Positions 1 through 8,656 of a stretch of 64,000 nt of DNA are shown piece by piece. The translations under genes and the position numbers were made by a program. The stretch's first letter is position 1. Every line of letters starts with the position of its first letter. Under the pieces are notes generated by a model. The model searched no databases, had not been told where the DNA came from, and saw nothing but the letters and a program-made list of their open reading frames with translations. The stretch comes from Lactobacillus sp. LL6 (GTDB taxonomy: Bacteria > Bacillota > Bacilli > Lactobacillales > Lactobacillaceae). The stretch is taken from the NCBI RefSeq assembly GCF_007570935.1, contig NZ_VLLR01000002.1, forward strand, positions 1 to 64,000. Direction: 5' to 3'.

Positions 1-1
1 T

Positions 2-571
2 GATTTAAAGACAGCTTTAAAAATGCCAGTATTTTATGCATTAGCATTTGCAATGCTTGCCCTTCAATTTGTTTCAGGAAGCGTACAGCACATTTCCGGA
101 CATATTACTAATATTGGAATTTCTCCTATTACAGCAGCCACTGTAGTATCTGGAGTAATGATTGGAGCAGCAGTAGGTAAAATTTCAATCGGATATTTCT
201 TAGACAAATTTAAAACGCGCTTAGTTTTACTAGTTTATTGTATTATGGGCGTAATTGGCTGGAGTGGACTAATTGGTTTTAAATCTAGTTCTTTACTAAT
301 TTTTTCAGCATTTGTTTTAGGATTAGGACAAGGAGTTTGTTTAGTTGCTCTTCCATATATTATTCGGCAAGAATTTGGTGAAAAAGATTACAGTAATATT
401 TTATCCATTATTAATATGCTAGGCGCATTTGCTATGTCAGCCTCAGTATATCTTGTCGGTCTTTTCTTTGATCAAACAGGCTCATACAACTTGGGATGGA
501 TGATTAATACAGCTGCTTATATATTAAGCTTTATAGTTATGTTCTTAACTATTCAGAAAAATAAAGAGTAA
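2..571 (+). CDS. MFS transporter, C-terminal part (cut by window edge)
   Basis: The frame is open to the first bases of the window, so this is the last ~189 residues of a larger membrane transporter. About six hydrophobic segments alternate with short loops. The loop after the second segment (GYFLDKFKTR) fits the conserved cytoplasmic loop of the major facilitator superfamily. The glycine-rich GLGQGVCLVALPYIIR segment resembles oxalate/formate-antiporter-like members. The first visible ATG (23) is internal, not a start. Substrate unknown. A bidirectional hairpin terminator follows. Confidence 0.75.
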   Translation, partial: DLKTALKMPVFYALAFAMLALQFVSGSVQHISGHITNIGISPITAATVVSGVMIGAAVGKISIGYFLDKFKTRLVLLVYCIMGVIGWSGLIGFKSSSLLIFSAFVLGLGQGVCLVALPYIIRQEFGEKDYSNILSIINMLGAFAMSASVYLVGLFFDQTGSYNLGWMINTAAYILSFIVMFLTIQKNKE

Positions 572-615
572 ACAAAAAACAGGAGTTAAGCTGATTGCCT
601 AACTCCTGCTTTCTT
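572..615. terminator. Bidirectional hairpin terminator
   Basis: A perfect 9-bp stem (580-588 with 600-608, CAGGAGTTA/TAACTCCTG). On the minus strand it is followed by a T-rich run, so it ends leftward transcripts best. On the plus strand it lies just after the transporter stop codon. A second perfect 10-bp hairpin without a T-run lies at 658-683. The 572-806 gap holds no convincing gene. Confidence 0.6.
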
Positions 616-806
616 ATGTATGATTCTTCACCATACCATAAAGCCATAGACTAACTAATTAACAGGACACCACTCCTGTTAATTTCAAACATTAGCCTTA
701 TCCTTTTCCACCATCATCATAGCCTTCGTGTGTATTATGATGCCCCACACAGGGCACTTTTATTATACCAAACTCCTTAAAATATTCCAGAATTTTTTCA
801 AACTTT

Positions 807-1487
807 TTATGCAATTTTTTTACGTCTTTTAACGCCTAATAAACCTACGCTACTTAGAAAGAGAGCTGTTCCAATTACTATACTCTCATCATCTCTTTCA
901 CCTGTTTCTGGTAATATCTTGTATTCAGTCTCTTTAGTACTAACCTTCATTATATGCTTATCATTATCACGATTCAGTGAAGAAGTAGCAGAATTTGTTT
1001 TTAAGCGATTAACAGCTGCTTTATTAGAAAACTGACCTGAACTAATAGAAGCATGAGCATGATTAACAGCTTTTCTGGAATAATTATGAGCAGATTTTTT
1101 AGCTTTAGGAGTTGTTTCCTTTTGAGCGTGAGGTTTTACAATTCCGTTACTAGTTTGATTACCGGATGTTTCATCATAGTCGCGATCTTGGGCTTTAGTA
1201 AGAGGAGGTGCAGGTTCCCAAACAACATCCTCATTGGTATCATCGGACTTTGTTTGTTCAGTAGATGCATCTTCTAATTGGGCTTCTCCATCACTTTGAT
1301 TTGGCTCAACAATCACTTTATCAACATTACTAGTATTAGAAGAATTTTCTATGGTTGAATCTTTACTAGAAAGATTTTGGTTTTCCTCAGTCTCATCAGC
1401 TAAAACATTATTGGTAAAAAAGGTGCTTCCCATAATTGCTGATGTAATCCCTACTACTACACCATGGTATACTCTGTTTGTTTTCAT
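807..1487 (-). CDS. LPxTG cell-wall-anchored surface protein
   Basis: A 226-aa exported protein. An N-terminal signal peptide (about residues 1-30, ending near VLA|DE) is followed by a low-complexity, Ser/Thr/Asn- and acid-rich stalk without a recognisable enzyme domain. It ends with the sortase signal LPETGE, a hydrophobic segment and the positive tail KRRKK. Sortase A would attach it to peptidoglycan. It is short for a lactobacillar adhesin and may be a spacer-like or truncated surface protein. Two further small exported or basic proteins follow upstream on the same strand. Confidence 0.8.
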   Translation of the reverse strand: MKTNRVYHGVVVGITSAIMGSTFFTNNVLADETEENQNLSSKDSTIENSSNTSNVDKVIVEPNQSDGEAQLEDASTEQTKSDDTNEDVVWEPAPPLTKAQDRDYDETSGNQTSNGIVKPHAQKETTPKAKKSAHNYSRKAVNHAHASISSGQFSNKAAVNRLKTNSATSSLNRDNDKHIMKVSTKETEYKILPETGERDDESIVIGTALFLSSVGLLGVKRRKKIA

Positions 1488-1603
1488 CTCTATATCCTCA
1501 AATTATGTTTTCTTTATAAAAATAATAATAACAAACGTTATTATTATTTCAAGTATAAATACTAAAAAACTGGTATTTTCTATAAAAAACACCAGTTTAT
1601 GTT

Positions 1604-1894
1604 TTATTTTTCTTTAAGACCATTAAGTCCTATCATTTTTAATGATGGATCTGCCACATAGTCTTGATCATTTTTAGATAAAGCCGTGTCAGCTTGGACC
1701 ACTACTTTATTAATATTTTTGACTGAACCTTTTTGCATTCGATAATTTGAATTAGTATACTCATCTGCAGAATTAGATTTAGTATTTTCTTTTGCCTCTA
1801 CTTTTTCTTTATTCATGTTTGCAATTAACATCCCTGCCAATACTGAAGTTAATCCAAACGTTAAATTACGAATGATTTGACCATTTTTAACCAT
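1604..1894 (-). CDS. Small putative exported protein
   Basis: The chosen start MVKNGQ (1894) has a good ribosome site (AGGAAGG) about 10 bases upstream; a more upstream ATG lacks one. The 96-aa product has a basic start and a hydrophobic stretch (LTFGLTSVLAGMLIANM) fitting a signal peptide or anchor, then a hydrophilic, Asn/Lys-rich remainder. Its C-terminal end MIGLNGLKEK resembles the tails of its two neighbours. No known domain is recognised. Confidence 0.6.
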   Translation of the reverse strand: MVKNGQIIRNLTFGLTSVLAGMLIANMNKEKVEAKENTKSNSADEYTNSNYRMQKGSVKNINKVVVQADTALSKNDQDYVADPSLKMIGLNGLKEK

Positions 1895-2017
1895 CTGCTC
1901 TACCTTCCTGTTATGCTTTCTGAAAATGTTTTTATCTATACATATAATATCATTAACACTTAACATATTCAAAAGAATATATAAAAAAGGATATTTCTTT
2001 CGAAATATCCATCTATA

Positions 2018-2431
2018 TCACTTTTCATTAATATTGTTCTGTTTTTTCACCCCAGCCAAACCAATATTACTTAGTTTAGCAGCAGTTTCATCAATTAATT
2101 CGCTGCTAGTATCATGAGTGGACTGGGGACGCTTTTTTTGCTGATGATAACGCACACTGCCTTCTTGACTCACGCTTCCTACTACTTGTCGATGAATATC
2201 ACCGGCAAGCCCAATGTCATGTAAAGTATATTGCTTATGAACATTTAAATGACCTGGACGTTGTTCTTGAGAATTATTATGAAATTCATGATTAACATAA
2301 CTCTCTTTTGAAGAGTGAGAAGATGCCTGCTTTGACTCAGGTTCTACTTTAGGTGCGTGACCAGTAATTACAGCTAAAAATTTTTGCAAGCCTTTTTTAA
2401 TAGGGTTGCTTTTATTTTTAAATAATTTCAA
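2018..2431 (-). CDS. Hypothetical basic/hydrophilic protein
   Basis: A 137-aa protein starting at a TTG codon preceded by a weak AGGT-containing ribosome site. It has a basic N-terminus (KLFKNKSNPIKKGLQKFLAVITG) and a His-, Ser- and Gln-rich middle. Two copies of the short motif IGLAG (HDIGLAGDIH and SNIGLAGVKK) are present. There is no clear signal peptide or known domain. It belongs to the same leftward cluster of small proteins as its neighbours. Confidence 0.5.
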   Translation of the reverse strand: MKLFKNKSNPIKKGLQKFLAVITGHAPKVEPESKQASSHSSKESYVNHEFHNNSQEQRPGHLNVHKQYTLHDIGLAGDIHRQVVGSVSQEGSVRYHQQKKRPQSTHDTSSELIDETAAKLSNIGLAGVKKQNNINEK

Positions 2432-2582
2432 TCGCTTACCTACTCACTAAAATATATTATATTAGAATAGCTCCCTTATTAACTATCCCTACACATGTAT
2501 AATACCACAAAGCTTAATTAGTGATACAAACAAGCAATTAAAATATTCTAAAGATTTTATTCTAATGTTATTTATGTATTAT

Positions 2583-3194
2583 TTAGTATGGCCAATCTTT
2601 AATTCTATCTTTTTCACTGAGTTTACGAATAACCTTAGCTGGTACTCCGACTGCTAAGGAATTATCAGGAATATCATGAGTCACAACAGCACCAGCACCA
2701 ATTACACAATTATTGCCAATTGTAACTCCAGCACAAACAGTTACATTACTTGCAAGCCAGCAATTATTCCCAATTGTTATTGAAGCGCCATATTCATAAT
2801 GTCCTATCTCTCCATTTGCAAGAACTCGATCATTTCTTTGTTCAGCAAGTAAAGGATGAAGCGGAGTAGCTAGCGTAATATTAGGACCTAACATAACATT
2901 ATTTCCAATTTTCACAGGACAAGTATCAAGAATAGTTAAATTGAAGTTTGAATAAAAATTGTCTCCCACTTCAGTAAATTTTCCATAATCAATTTGAATA
3001 GGTCCTTGCAAATAAGTGTTTTTACCATGCTTTCCTAAAAGTTTATCAATAATTGTATCCCGCGCTATTTTATCAGTATCTGGAATAGCATTATATTCTT
3101 GGCACAAGCGATGAGCTTTATGAGAAATTTTACCTTGCGCTTGGCTCGGAATATACGGTTTTCCTGCTAACATATTTTCCATATTCTTATCCAT
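2583..3194 (-). CDS. maa: Maltose/galactoside O-acetyltransferase family protein
   Basis: A 203-aa acetyl-CoA-dependent acyltransferase of the LacA/Maa/NodL family. The start at 3194 (MDKNMENML) follows an AGAGAGG ribosome site. After the N-terminal maltose-transacetylase region come left-handed beta-helix hexapeptide repeats (IGNNVMLGPNITLATP, IGNNCWLASNVTVCAG, IGNNCVIGAGAVVTHD). The catalytic histidine region is LHPLL, and the family signature GVPAKVIRKL lies near the end. Cytosolic and trimeric in the family. The acceptor sugar is not predictable. Single-gene unit. Confidence 0.85.
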   Translation of the reverse strand: MDKNMENMLAGKPYIPSQAQGKISHKAHRLCQEYNAIPDTDKIARDTIIDKLLGKHGKNTYLQGPIQIDYGKFTEVGDNFYSNFNLTILDTCPVKIGNNVMLGPNITLATPLHPLLAEQRNDRVLANGEIGHYEYGASITIGNNCWLASNVTVCAGVTIGNNCVIGAGAVVTHDIPDNSLAVGVPAKVIRKLSEKDRIKDWPY

Positions 3195-3316
3195 TATTAT
3201 TCCTCTCTTTATTTTAGAAATCGCTTCCATAATTGTAACATAAATACTAAAACATTACTTATTACTTCTTAATTAGTTATAATTAAGTTGATAATATTTT
3301 TAATCGAGTTGATAAC

Positions 3317-4006
3317 ATGAAAATAGAAATACCTAGTTTTAAATTTATTAAAAACAGCTGGAACTTTAATCAGTTGCAAGATGGAATTGTTTTATATGAT
3401 GAAATTCAAGAAATTATAAAAATCTATCATGTTCAAGATTATTCAGACGCATATCGAAGACTGCGCAATGAACAAGAATCTGTTCTCAATGAACTTTATA
3501 ATGTGGAACCTTTGTTAAAAGGCTATGGTAAAAAGCCTTATATCACATGGAATGAATGGAAAAATTGGCCTTCATATAAAAAAATTGAATCATTAAGGAA
3601 AATTCATAACTTAAATTATCCAAATAAAATATTAGATTTTATGACTTATACACGTTACTGGGGTAATGATGCTACGCATGGTCATCGTTTTGAAAAATTA
3701 GCCAAAAGTAAACAAAAAGAAATGGTTTTATTAGGTCTGAATCATTTTCATGATGTTCTTACGTATTTAAGTAATATCTATGACCATCAACACAATCTGT
3801 ATACTACTGATGAAATGAGAATCATACCTCATCAAGGAAAAGATTATGAATTTCGCTCTAGTCGGAAAAAACATAGAGATCTAGATGTAAAGCCAATCCA
3901 TGAAGCAAAAAAGAGTGCGCCATCTTCTAATAAACAAAACTACATTCTTACATGCTTAATCATTATTATAATTTTACTTATTCTGATTTTTCTCTTTAAG
4001 TTATGA
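3317..4006 (+). CDS. Putative membrane-anchored protein, DUF4145-like N-terminus
   Basis: A 229-aa protein ending in a strongly hydrophobic helix (about residues 208-229), fitting a C-terminal tail anchor with the bulk of the protein in the cytosol. The soluble part contains TRYWGNDATHGHRF, reminiscent of the R-x-GN-x-x-H core of DUF4145-type proteins; this is only a resemblance. Its TGA stop lies within the ribosome site of the following glycosyltransferase, so the two genes are translationally coupled. Confidence 0.6.
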   Translation: MKIEIPSFKFIKNSWNFNQLQDGIVLYDEIQEIIKIYHVQDYSDAYRRLRNEQESVLNELYNVEPLLKGYGKKPYITWNEWKNWPSYKKIESLRKIHNLNYPNKILDFMTYTRYWGNDATHGHRFEKLAKSKQKEMVLLGLNHFHDVLTYLSNIYDHQHNLYTTDEMRIIPHQGKDYEFRSSRKKHRDLDVKPIHEAKKSAPSSNKQNYILTCLIIIIILLILIFLFKL

Positions 4007-4016
4007 GGTGATTACA

Positions 4017-5123
4017 GTGAAAATTCTAATTGTTATTGATGACTACTTCAATCAAAGCAATGGAATGTGTATCTCTACGCAACGTTTTGCTCAAGAATTC
4101 AAAAAATTAGGCCATCAAGTACGAATCATTTCTTGTGCAATTGATGGAACACCTGATTATCCGCTACCAGAGTTAATTGTTCCATTTTTTAAAAAAATAA
4201 TCGCTAAAGAAGGCTATCATTTAGCACTCCCAAAGAAAAAGATTCTTAATGAAGCAATATCATGGGCTGATATTGTAGCTATTGAAACTCCTTTTCCTGT
4301 TTCATGGAAAGCAGCAAAAATTGCAAAAGAAAGACAAAAACCAGTATATGGAACTTTCCATATTTTTCCTGGAAATATTACAGAATCTCTTCATATAAAT
4401 AATCATTTATTTAATTCATTTTTTATGCTTTTCTTTCGTAATATATCATTTAAAAATTGTGTTGCTCTACAATGTCCTACTTTAAAGGTTAAGCACCAAC
4501 TTGAAAAATATCATTTTAAACAAAAGCTATTTGTAATTTCTAATGGAATCAATGAGCAATTTATTGATAATCCTCATAAAAAAATAGTTGGTCATCCTTT
4601 TACCATTCTTTGTATTGGACGCTATTCTCGTGAAAAACATCAAGAAGTTTTATTAAAAGCTTTAAACAAACTGCCAAATTGTAAAAATATTCGTGTAATT
4701 CTGGCTGGAAAAGGTCCATTAGAAAAGATACTCCGCAAACAGGCCGCTAAATTACCTATAAAAGTTATTATGAAATTTTATACTCCAATACAATTGCGTC
4801 ACCTTATTGCTCATAGTGATCTTGTAGTTCATTGCGCAGATGTTGAAGTAGAAGGAATGGCTTGTATGGAAGCTTTTGCAGGTGGTTGTGTACCAATTAT
4901 TGCCGACAGTCCTTTATCTTCTACTGTTAGTTATGCATTATCTAAAATGAACAAATTTCCTGCGGGTAACAGCACAATTTTAGCAAAAAGAATTAATTAT
5001 TGGCTGCTCCATCCTATAGAATTAAAAGCGTGCAGAATAAAATATCGCAAGTTTGCTAAAAATTTAACTGTTAAAAAGTCCGCCCAAAAAACAATTTCTA
5101 TGATGGAAGATATATCTAAATAA
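4017..5123 (+). CDS. Glycosyltransferase family 4 (GT-B fold)
   Basis: A 368-aa GT4 glycosyltransferase starting at GTG 4017, six bases after the GAGGTG ribosome site that overlaps the previous stop. The N-terminal acceptor domain begins KILIVIDDYFNQSNGM. The C-terminal nucleotide-sugar domain has GRYSREKHQEVLLKAL, ILAGKGPLE and the acidic EVEGMACMEAFAGG segment that binds the donor. It resembles enzymes that make glucosyl-diacylglycerol or lipoteichoic-acid anchors, so a membrane lipid acceptor is plausible. The partner gene upstream encodes a membrane-anchored protein. Confidence 0.8.
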   Translation: MKILIVIDDYFNQSNGMCISTQRFAQEFKKLGHQVRIISCAIDGTPDYPLPELIVPFFKKIIAKEGYHLALPKKKILNEAISWADIVAIETPFPVSWKAAKIAKERQKPVYGTFHIFPGNITESLHINNHLFNSFFMLFFRNISFKNCVALQCPTLKVKHQLEKYHFKQKLFVISNGINEQFIDNPHKKIVGHPFTILCIGRYSREKHQEVLLKALNKLPNCKNIRVILAGKGPLEKILRKQAAKLPIKVIMKFYTPIQLRHLIAHSDLVVHCADVEVEGMACMEAFAGGCVPIIADSPLSSTVSYALSKMNKFPAGNSTILAKRINYWLLHPIELKACRIKYRKFAKNLTVKKSAQKTISMMEDISK

Positions 5124-5214
5124 CTAGATACTTCATACAAAAATTTAATAATGGTACACAGATTTTATGAATTATCTTATACTGAAAATATAAAATAAGA
5201 TAAGGAATGAAATT

Positions 5215-5712
5215 ATGACAAAGTTTTATAAATTATTGTGGTTGCCAATTTTAGCTGTTCTTTTAGTAGGATGTTCTCAGCAAAAAAATAATAAAAAAGT
5301 TTCTTCCAGTCATCATGTTTATCCAGTCAAGGTAACACAAGTTCACGGTCATCGAGGAGATATTATAATTAATGGAACTAGTACAGCTCCAAACGATTCA
5401 CAAATTGTAGTTAAACAACCCGCTGATGGTGATGGAGAATTTATGAACCATGGCTATTCTTCACACATTGGTAAAGCTAAAGCCGCAAAAGTAAAAAATA
5501 ATAAGTTTGAAGTTATAGTTCCGAGTGCTGAGCTCTCTTCAATTAGTAATGGAAATTTAAAAGCTGGTAATAATTTTTCATTAGATCTGATGGCTATTAA
5601 AGGTAAAAATAATCGTTTAGGAGTTGTAACAGATAAAAAATTACTTCAAGAAATTAAAGAAGCTAAAATTAAGCCATATAAATTTAAATTAACTCACAAA
5701 ATGGTCTTTTAA
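5215..5712 (+). CDS. Small putative lipoprotein
   Basis: A 165-aa protein with a lipoprotein signal peptide: basic MTKFYK, hydrophobic core, lipobox LVGC with the cysteine at residue 20. The mature part is Lys- and Asn-rich and predicted to be mostly beta structure. No known domain is recognised. A TAAGGA ribosome site precedes the ATG. Confidence 0.7.
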   Translation: MTKFYKLLWLPILAVLLVGCSQQKNNKKVSSSHHVYPVKVTQVHGHRGDIIINGTSTAPNDSQIVVKQPADGDGEFMNHGYSSHIGKAKAAKVKNNKFEVIVPSAELSSISNGNLKAGNNFSLDLMAIKGKNNRLGVVTDKKLLQEIKEAKIKPYKFKLTHKMVF

Positions 5713-5826
5713 ATATTAAATTTTATTTCACAATTGTTACACAAATTAAAGTTTCATTACGTCCTTTATTTTTGCATTTGTATATGCCAAAATAGTATAT
5801 AGCAAAACTTTGAAAGGACTACCGGG

Positions 5827-6237
5827 ATGCAGATAATTACTAAAATGATCAATGTAACACTCAATTCCGATTTAGTTTTTGCCGTGAAAAAGCGACTAGC
5901 AAAAATCGGTTTAAGTCAGGGAGGATTTATTAATGGCTTTATCCATTTCTTAGCAAATAATCATATTTTGCCATTTAAACGTTTAACTAAAACAGAAGAA
6001 GAAACTGCACAAAAAATTGCAACTCTTACTGCTTTAGAAAACAATGTTTGTGAATATGATAAAAAGAAGAAAATTCAAAAATCAGTAAACGATACTGCAT
6101 ATATGAAAGCGAAAGAAGTACTTTCTAGAGTAAAATTATCTATGTCACGAGCAATTAGAATGCTTTATGAAAAATTTGTTTTATCAGGTGAAATGCCATA
6201 TCAATTTATTCTAACCAGTCCAGACCCAGTATACTAA
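5827..6237 (+). CDS. RelB/DinJ-like protein with two ribbon-helix-helix segments
   Basis: A 136-aa protein with two consecutive antitoxin-like DNA-binding segments. The first is residues ~7-50 (INVTLNSDLVFAVKKRLAKIG, then a helix ending HILPF). The second is residues ~90-132 (VNDTAYMKAKEVLSRVKLSM, then a helix ending EMPYQF). Each resembles the N-terminal region of RelB/DinJ antitoxins. No toxin gene is adjacent, so it may be an orphan regulator or a fused antitoxin remnant. A possible promoter (TTGCAT, 18 bp, TATATA) lies in 5773-5802, and a terminator follows. Confidence 0.6.
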   Translation: MQIITKMINVTLNSDLVFAVKKRLAKIGLSQGGFINGFIHFLANNHILPFKRLTKTEEETAQKIATLTALENNVCEYDKKKKIQKSVNDTAYMKAKEVLSRVKLSMSRAIRMLYEKFVLSGEMPYQFILTSPDPVY

Positions 6238-6238
6238 T

Positions 6239-6270
6239 AAAGCCCTCTTGTTGTTAAGAGGGCTTTTATA
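6239..6270 (+). terminator. Rho-independent terminator
   Basis: A perfect 9-bp stem AGCCCTCTT (6241-6249) with AAGAGGGCT (6256-6264), loop of six, then a TTTATAAT tail. It ends the RHH-protein transcript and separates it from the convergent defence-like operon. Confidence 0.85.
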
Positions 6271-6322
6271 ATGCAATTTTATAAATTTAAGAAGTGAATA
6301 ATTGTGAAAAACCAAAACTATG

Positions 6323-8656
6323 TTACTGATTTTCATATTCTTCTTCTCTTAATAATTGAAGTAAGTATTTTTGAGCAATATTAATAACGGAAGTTTGAGA
6401 GAATCTTATTAATCCAGATAACAAACTTGAAAGTAATTCTTTATATCTAGTAATAATGTCAATATCCCCTTCAACTTTATAAATAGTTGGTTGGGTACCT
6501 ATATCAAGTTGAGGATTCAAAGCACCTGAACAATATAAAAGGCTTTGATTAATATAAGTATAGTTTATATCCAACAATCCTCCAAAAGTTTTAATGAATT
6601 GTCCCTCAGAATTACTTTTAGAAATAAAAAGTGGCAAATCAAATAACTCTTCTGAAATATGATTAAATGTTAGATTTAATTTAGATAACTTTTTTCCAGA
6701 TGAAGTTGAGATTATCTTACTTTTTAATTTAGTTTTTCCTTTTATAATATTTCCCAACTCAGTAATAGTTATTTCTTTATTACCAATATAAGATATTAGC
6801 TCTTGCTTAAAGGTTTCTACATTGGGAACTAGTTCCCATTGATCATAAGAATTTATCTTACTAATTAATTTCAACACATCTTCTTTATTAAATCGTTTAG
6901 AATTTAATTTAAGCTGTTTTTCAAAATAATCTTTTTCATACATTGGCTTTTCGTTAGTTTTAGTAATAAAAGCATATTTAGACACATCGTTAATATCATA
7001 AATTAACCATTGTGTATTACGATTAGTGTAATATTTTCGATATAGCTCAATAGCAAGTTGCTGTAATTGCACGTTTTTACTAAATTCTTCTTTCTTGAAT
7101 TCATGCCAAGCCATTTCATTATCAATGTATCCTCCCACAACACATGACTTATCATGTATTTCTTTTATTGTAGGATTACGTGATAATTTTGACTGTAAAC
7201 TCAAAAGAATAAATCCCCAATTTTTAAAATTATTACTTGCAAAGGCAGGTAATTCATTTTTATTTCGTAAATATTTGTACCATAATTCAATAAGGGAACT
7301 TGGCAATACATTTTTTAATTCTTCAGTTCGAAGCTTATTATTAGACTTAAAATTATAAACATGCCTATCTTTTTTAGTAGGATACAACATATTTCTTATA
7401 TCAATATGTTGTAATAAATTTGAATTTTTTAAACTCTTATCTAAATCATATGGATCGCACTGATTTTCTTCAATATCATATCGATTAGGAACAATCATTA
7501 GTGTGGGATTCTTAATTTTAGTACTATAATCACGTGTTATAAAATTAAAATTAAGATTATTCCACATTTTATTTTTTCCAAATTTTTTATCTGCCTTTTG
7601 CAATGCTTCACTAAACAACCTTTTAAATTGTTCTAGATCAAAATTCTGAGGCAAAAAGGCTTTTATTGCACCTAAATCAATATCAAAATTAAAATTAGGT
7701 AAAGTAGTTATTTCTTGCTTTACTTCAGAATATTTTGTAATATGTTTCATTTTTAATTTACTTAATTTTATAGAGCTCGATAAAAAATTAGCCAATTTAT
7801 AATTAAGTAAATTTAAAATCTTATAAATCATATTAATTCTTGTATCTGTTTCCACAGATAAAGTGGCTGCTTTAGCGAGGTTATCAGGTTTACTACCTGA
7901 AGCTTTTCCTACGGCAACAGGAGTTTGTAAATATACAATTTCATCATTATTTAGATTAGAAATATCTACAGCAGTTAAACGAGAGCTAAGAATTTGATAT
8001 GCTGTTTTTTTAGATAGTTTTTTAGATAATTTGCCTACCCTTATAGGATAAAATGCTGTCTCAGTAATTTGTATTAAAGCAGACTTGCTATCATCCCTCT
8101 CATCATTAATAAAATATACCTTATAAAAGTGATATGCTCCATTTTTATCGGTCAACGCAGAACTAGAGCTTTTTCTAGATTGAAGATTAGACCGCTGAAT
8201 ATAAAAGTTACTTCCAAATGCAGTACCATATGTCTTTAATGAGTCCATTGAAAATTCTTTTTTACGCAAATAATTTGGCATAATATTCAATAAAAAATTA
8301 TATTGATTTGCTAGAGTCATATTATCTACAATGACAAGTAATGAAATATTATCCAATTCTTCAATTTCTACTCCAGAATTAATGGTATTTTTTATCGCTA
8401 TTTCTAACTTATGTTTAGAAAGAATATTTTCTTTACCAAAAACAAATAAAGTATTTCTATTACCATCTTTATCAAAATATGTATACAAAGTTATCAAATC
8501 GCTTAATAAATCTTGATTTGACCAACTTAAATAACTAGGCAATTTTTTTGATTCATTTATTTTTACTGAAAAAATTTTAAATTCTTCCAATAACACATCT
8601 ATCAAAATGCCTTTACCGTTTACTCTATTAGTTGGAAAGCTTATTGCTTGTTCCAT
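6323..8656 (-). CDS. Large protein with Argonaute-like MID/PIWI pattern, last gene of candidate defence operon
   Basis: A 777-aa protein whose ATG directly abuts the stop of the helicase gene. I do not recognise it by whole sequence. Its second half has the layout of an Argonaute-type protein. A MID-like stretch near residues 380-410 (NPTLMIVPN, then YDLDKSLKNSNLLQHI) is followed by ILLSLQSKLSRNPT and VVGGYIDN near 500-515, where PIWI proteins have their IGxD strand. A C-terminal GTQPTIYKV segment (about 718) and a helix SVINIAQKYLLQLL match the usual GTP-x-P and PVTI-x-YA ends. A full catalytic DEDx set is not evident, so it could be an inactive or highly divergent PIWI protein, or unrelated. 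The length (777) suits long prokaryotic Argonautes. The gene is very AT-rich. Confidence 0.55.
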   Translation of the reverse strand: MEQAISFPTNRVNGKGILIDVLLEEFKIFSVKINESKKLPSYLSWSNQDLLSDLITLYTYFDKDGNRNTLFVFGKENILSKHKLEIAIKNTINSGVEIEELDNISLLVIVDNMTLANQYNFLLNIMPNYLRKKEFSMDSLKTYGTAFGSNFYIQRSNLQSRKSSSSALTDKNGAYHFYKVYFINDERDDSKSALIQITETAFYPIRVGKLSKKLSKKTAYQILSSRLTAVDISNLNNDEIVYLQTPVAVGKASGSKPDNLAKAATLSVETDTRINMIYKILNLLNYKLANFLSSSIKLSKLKMKHITKYSEVKQEITTLPNFNFDIDLGAIKAFLPQNFDLEQFKRLFSEALQKADKKFGKNKMWNNLNFNFITRDYSTKIKNPTLMIVPNRYDIEENQCDPYDLDKSLKNSNLLQHIDIRNMLYPTKKDRHVYNFKSNNKLRTEELKNVLPSSLIELWYKYLRNKNELPAFASNNFKNWGFILLSLQSKLSRNPTIKEIHDKSCVVGGYIDNEMAWHEFKKEEFSKNVQLQQLAIELYRKYYTNRNTQWLIYDINDVSKYAFITKTNEKPMYEKDYFEKQLKLNSKRFNKEDVLKLISKINSYDQWELVPNVETFKQELISYIGNKEITITELGNIIKGKTKLKSKIISTSSGKKLSKLNLTFNHISEELFDLPLFISKSNSEGQFIKTFGGLLDINYTYINQSLLYCSGALNPQLDIGTQPTIYKVEGDIDIITRYKELLSSLLSGLIRFSQTSVINIAQKYLLQLLREEEYENQ

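Noticed and set aside
617-806. Type I toxin-antitoxin locus between the transporter and LPxTG gene
   Set aside because: Hairpins exist, but the only short ORFs lack a hydrophobic toxin-like helix and a ribosome site.
3195-3230. Upstream start for the acetyltransferase
   Set aside because: It adds 12 residues outside the family's usual N-terminus, while the ATG at 3194 has a proper ribosome site.
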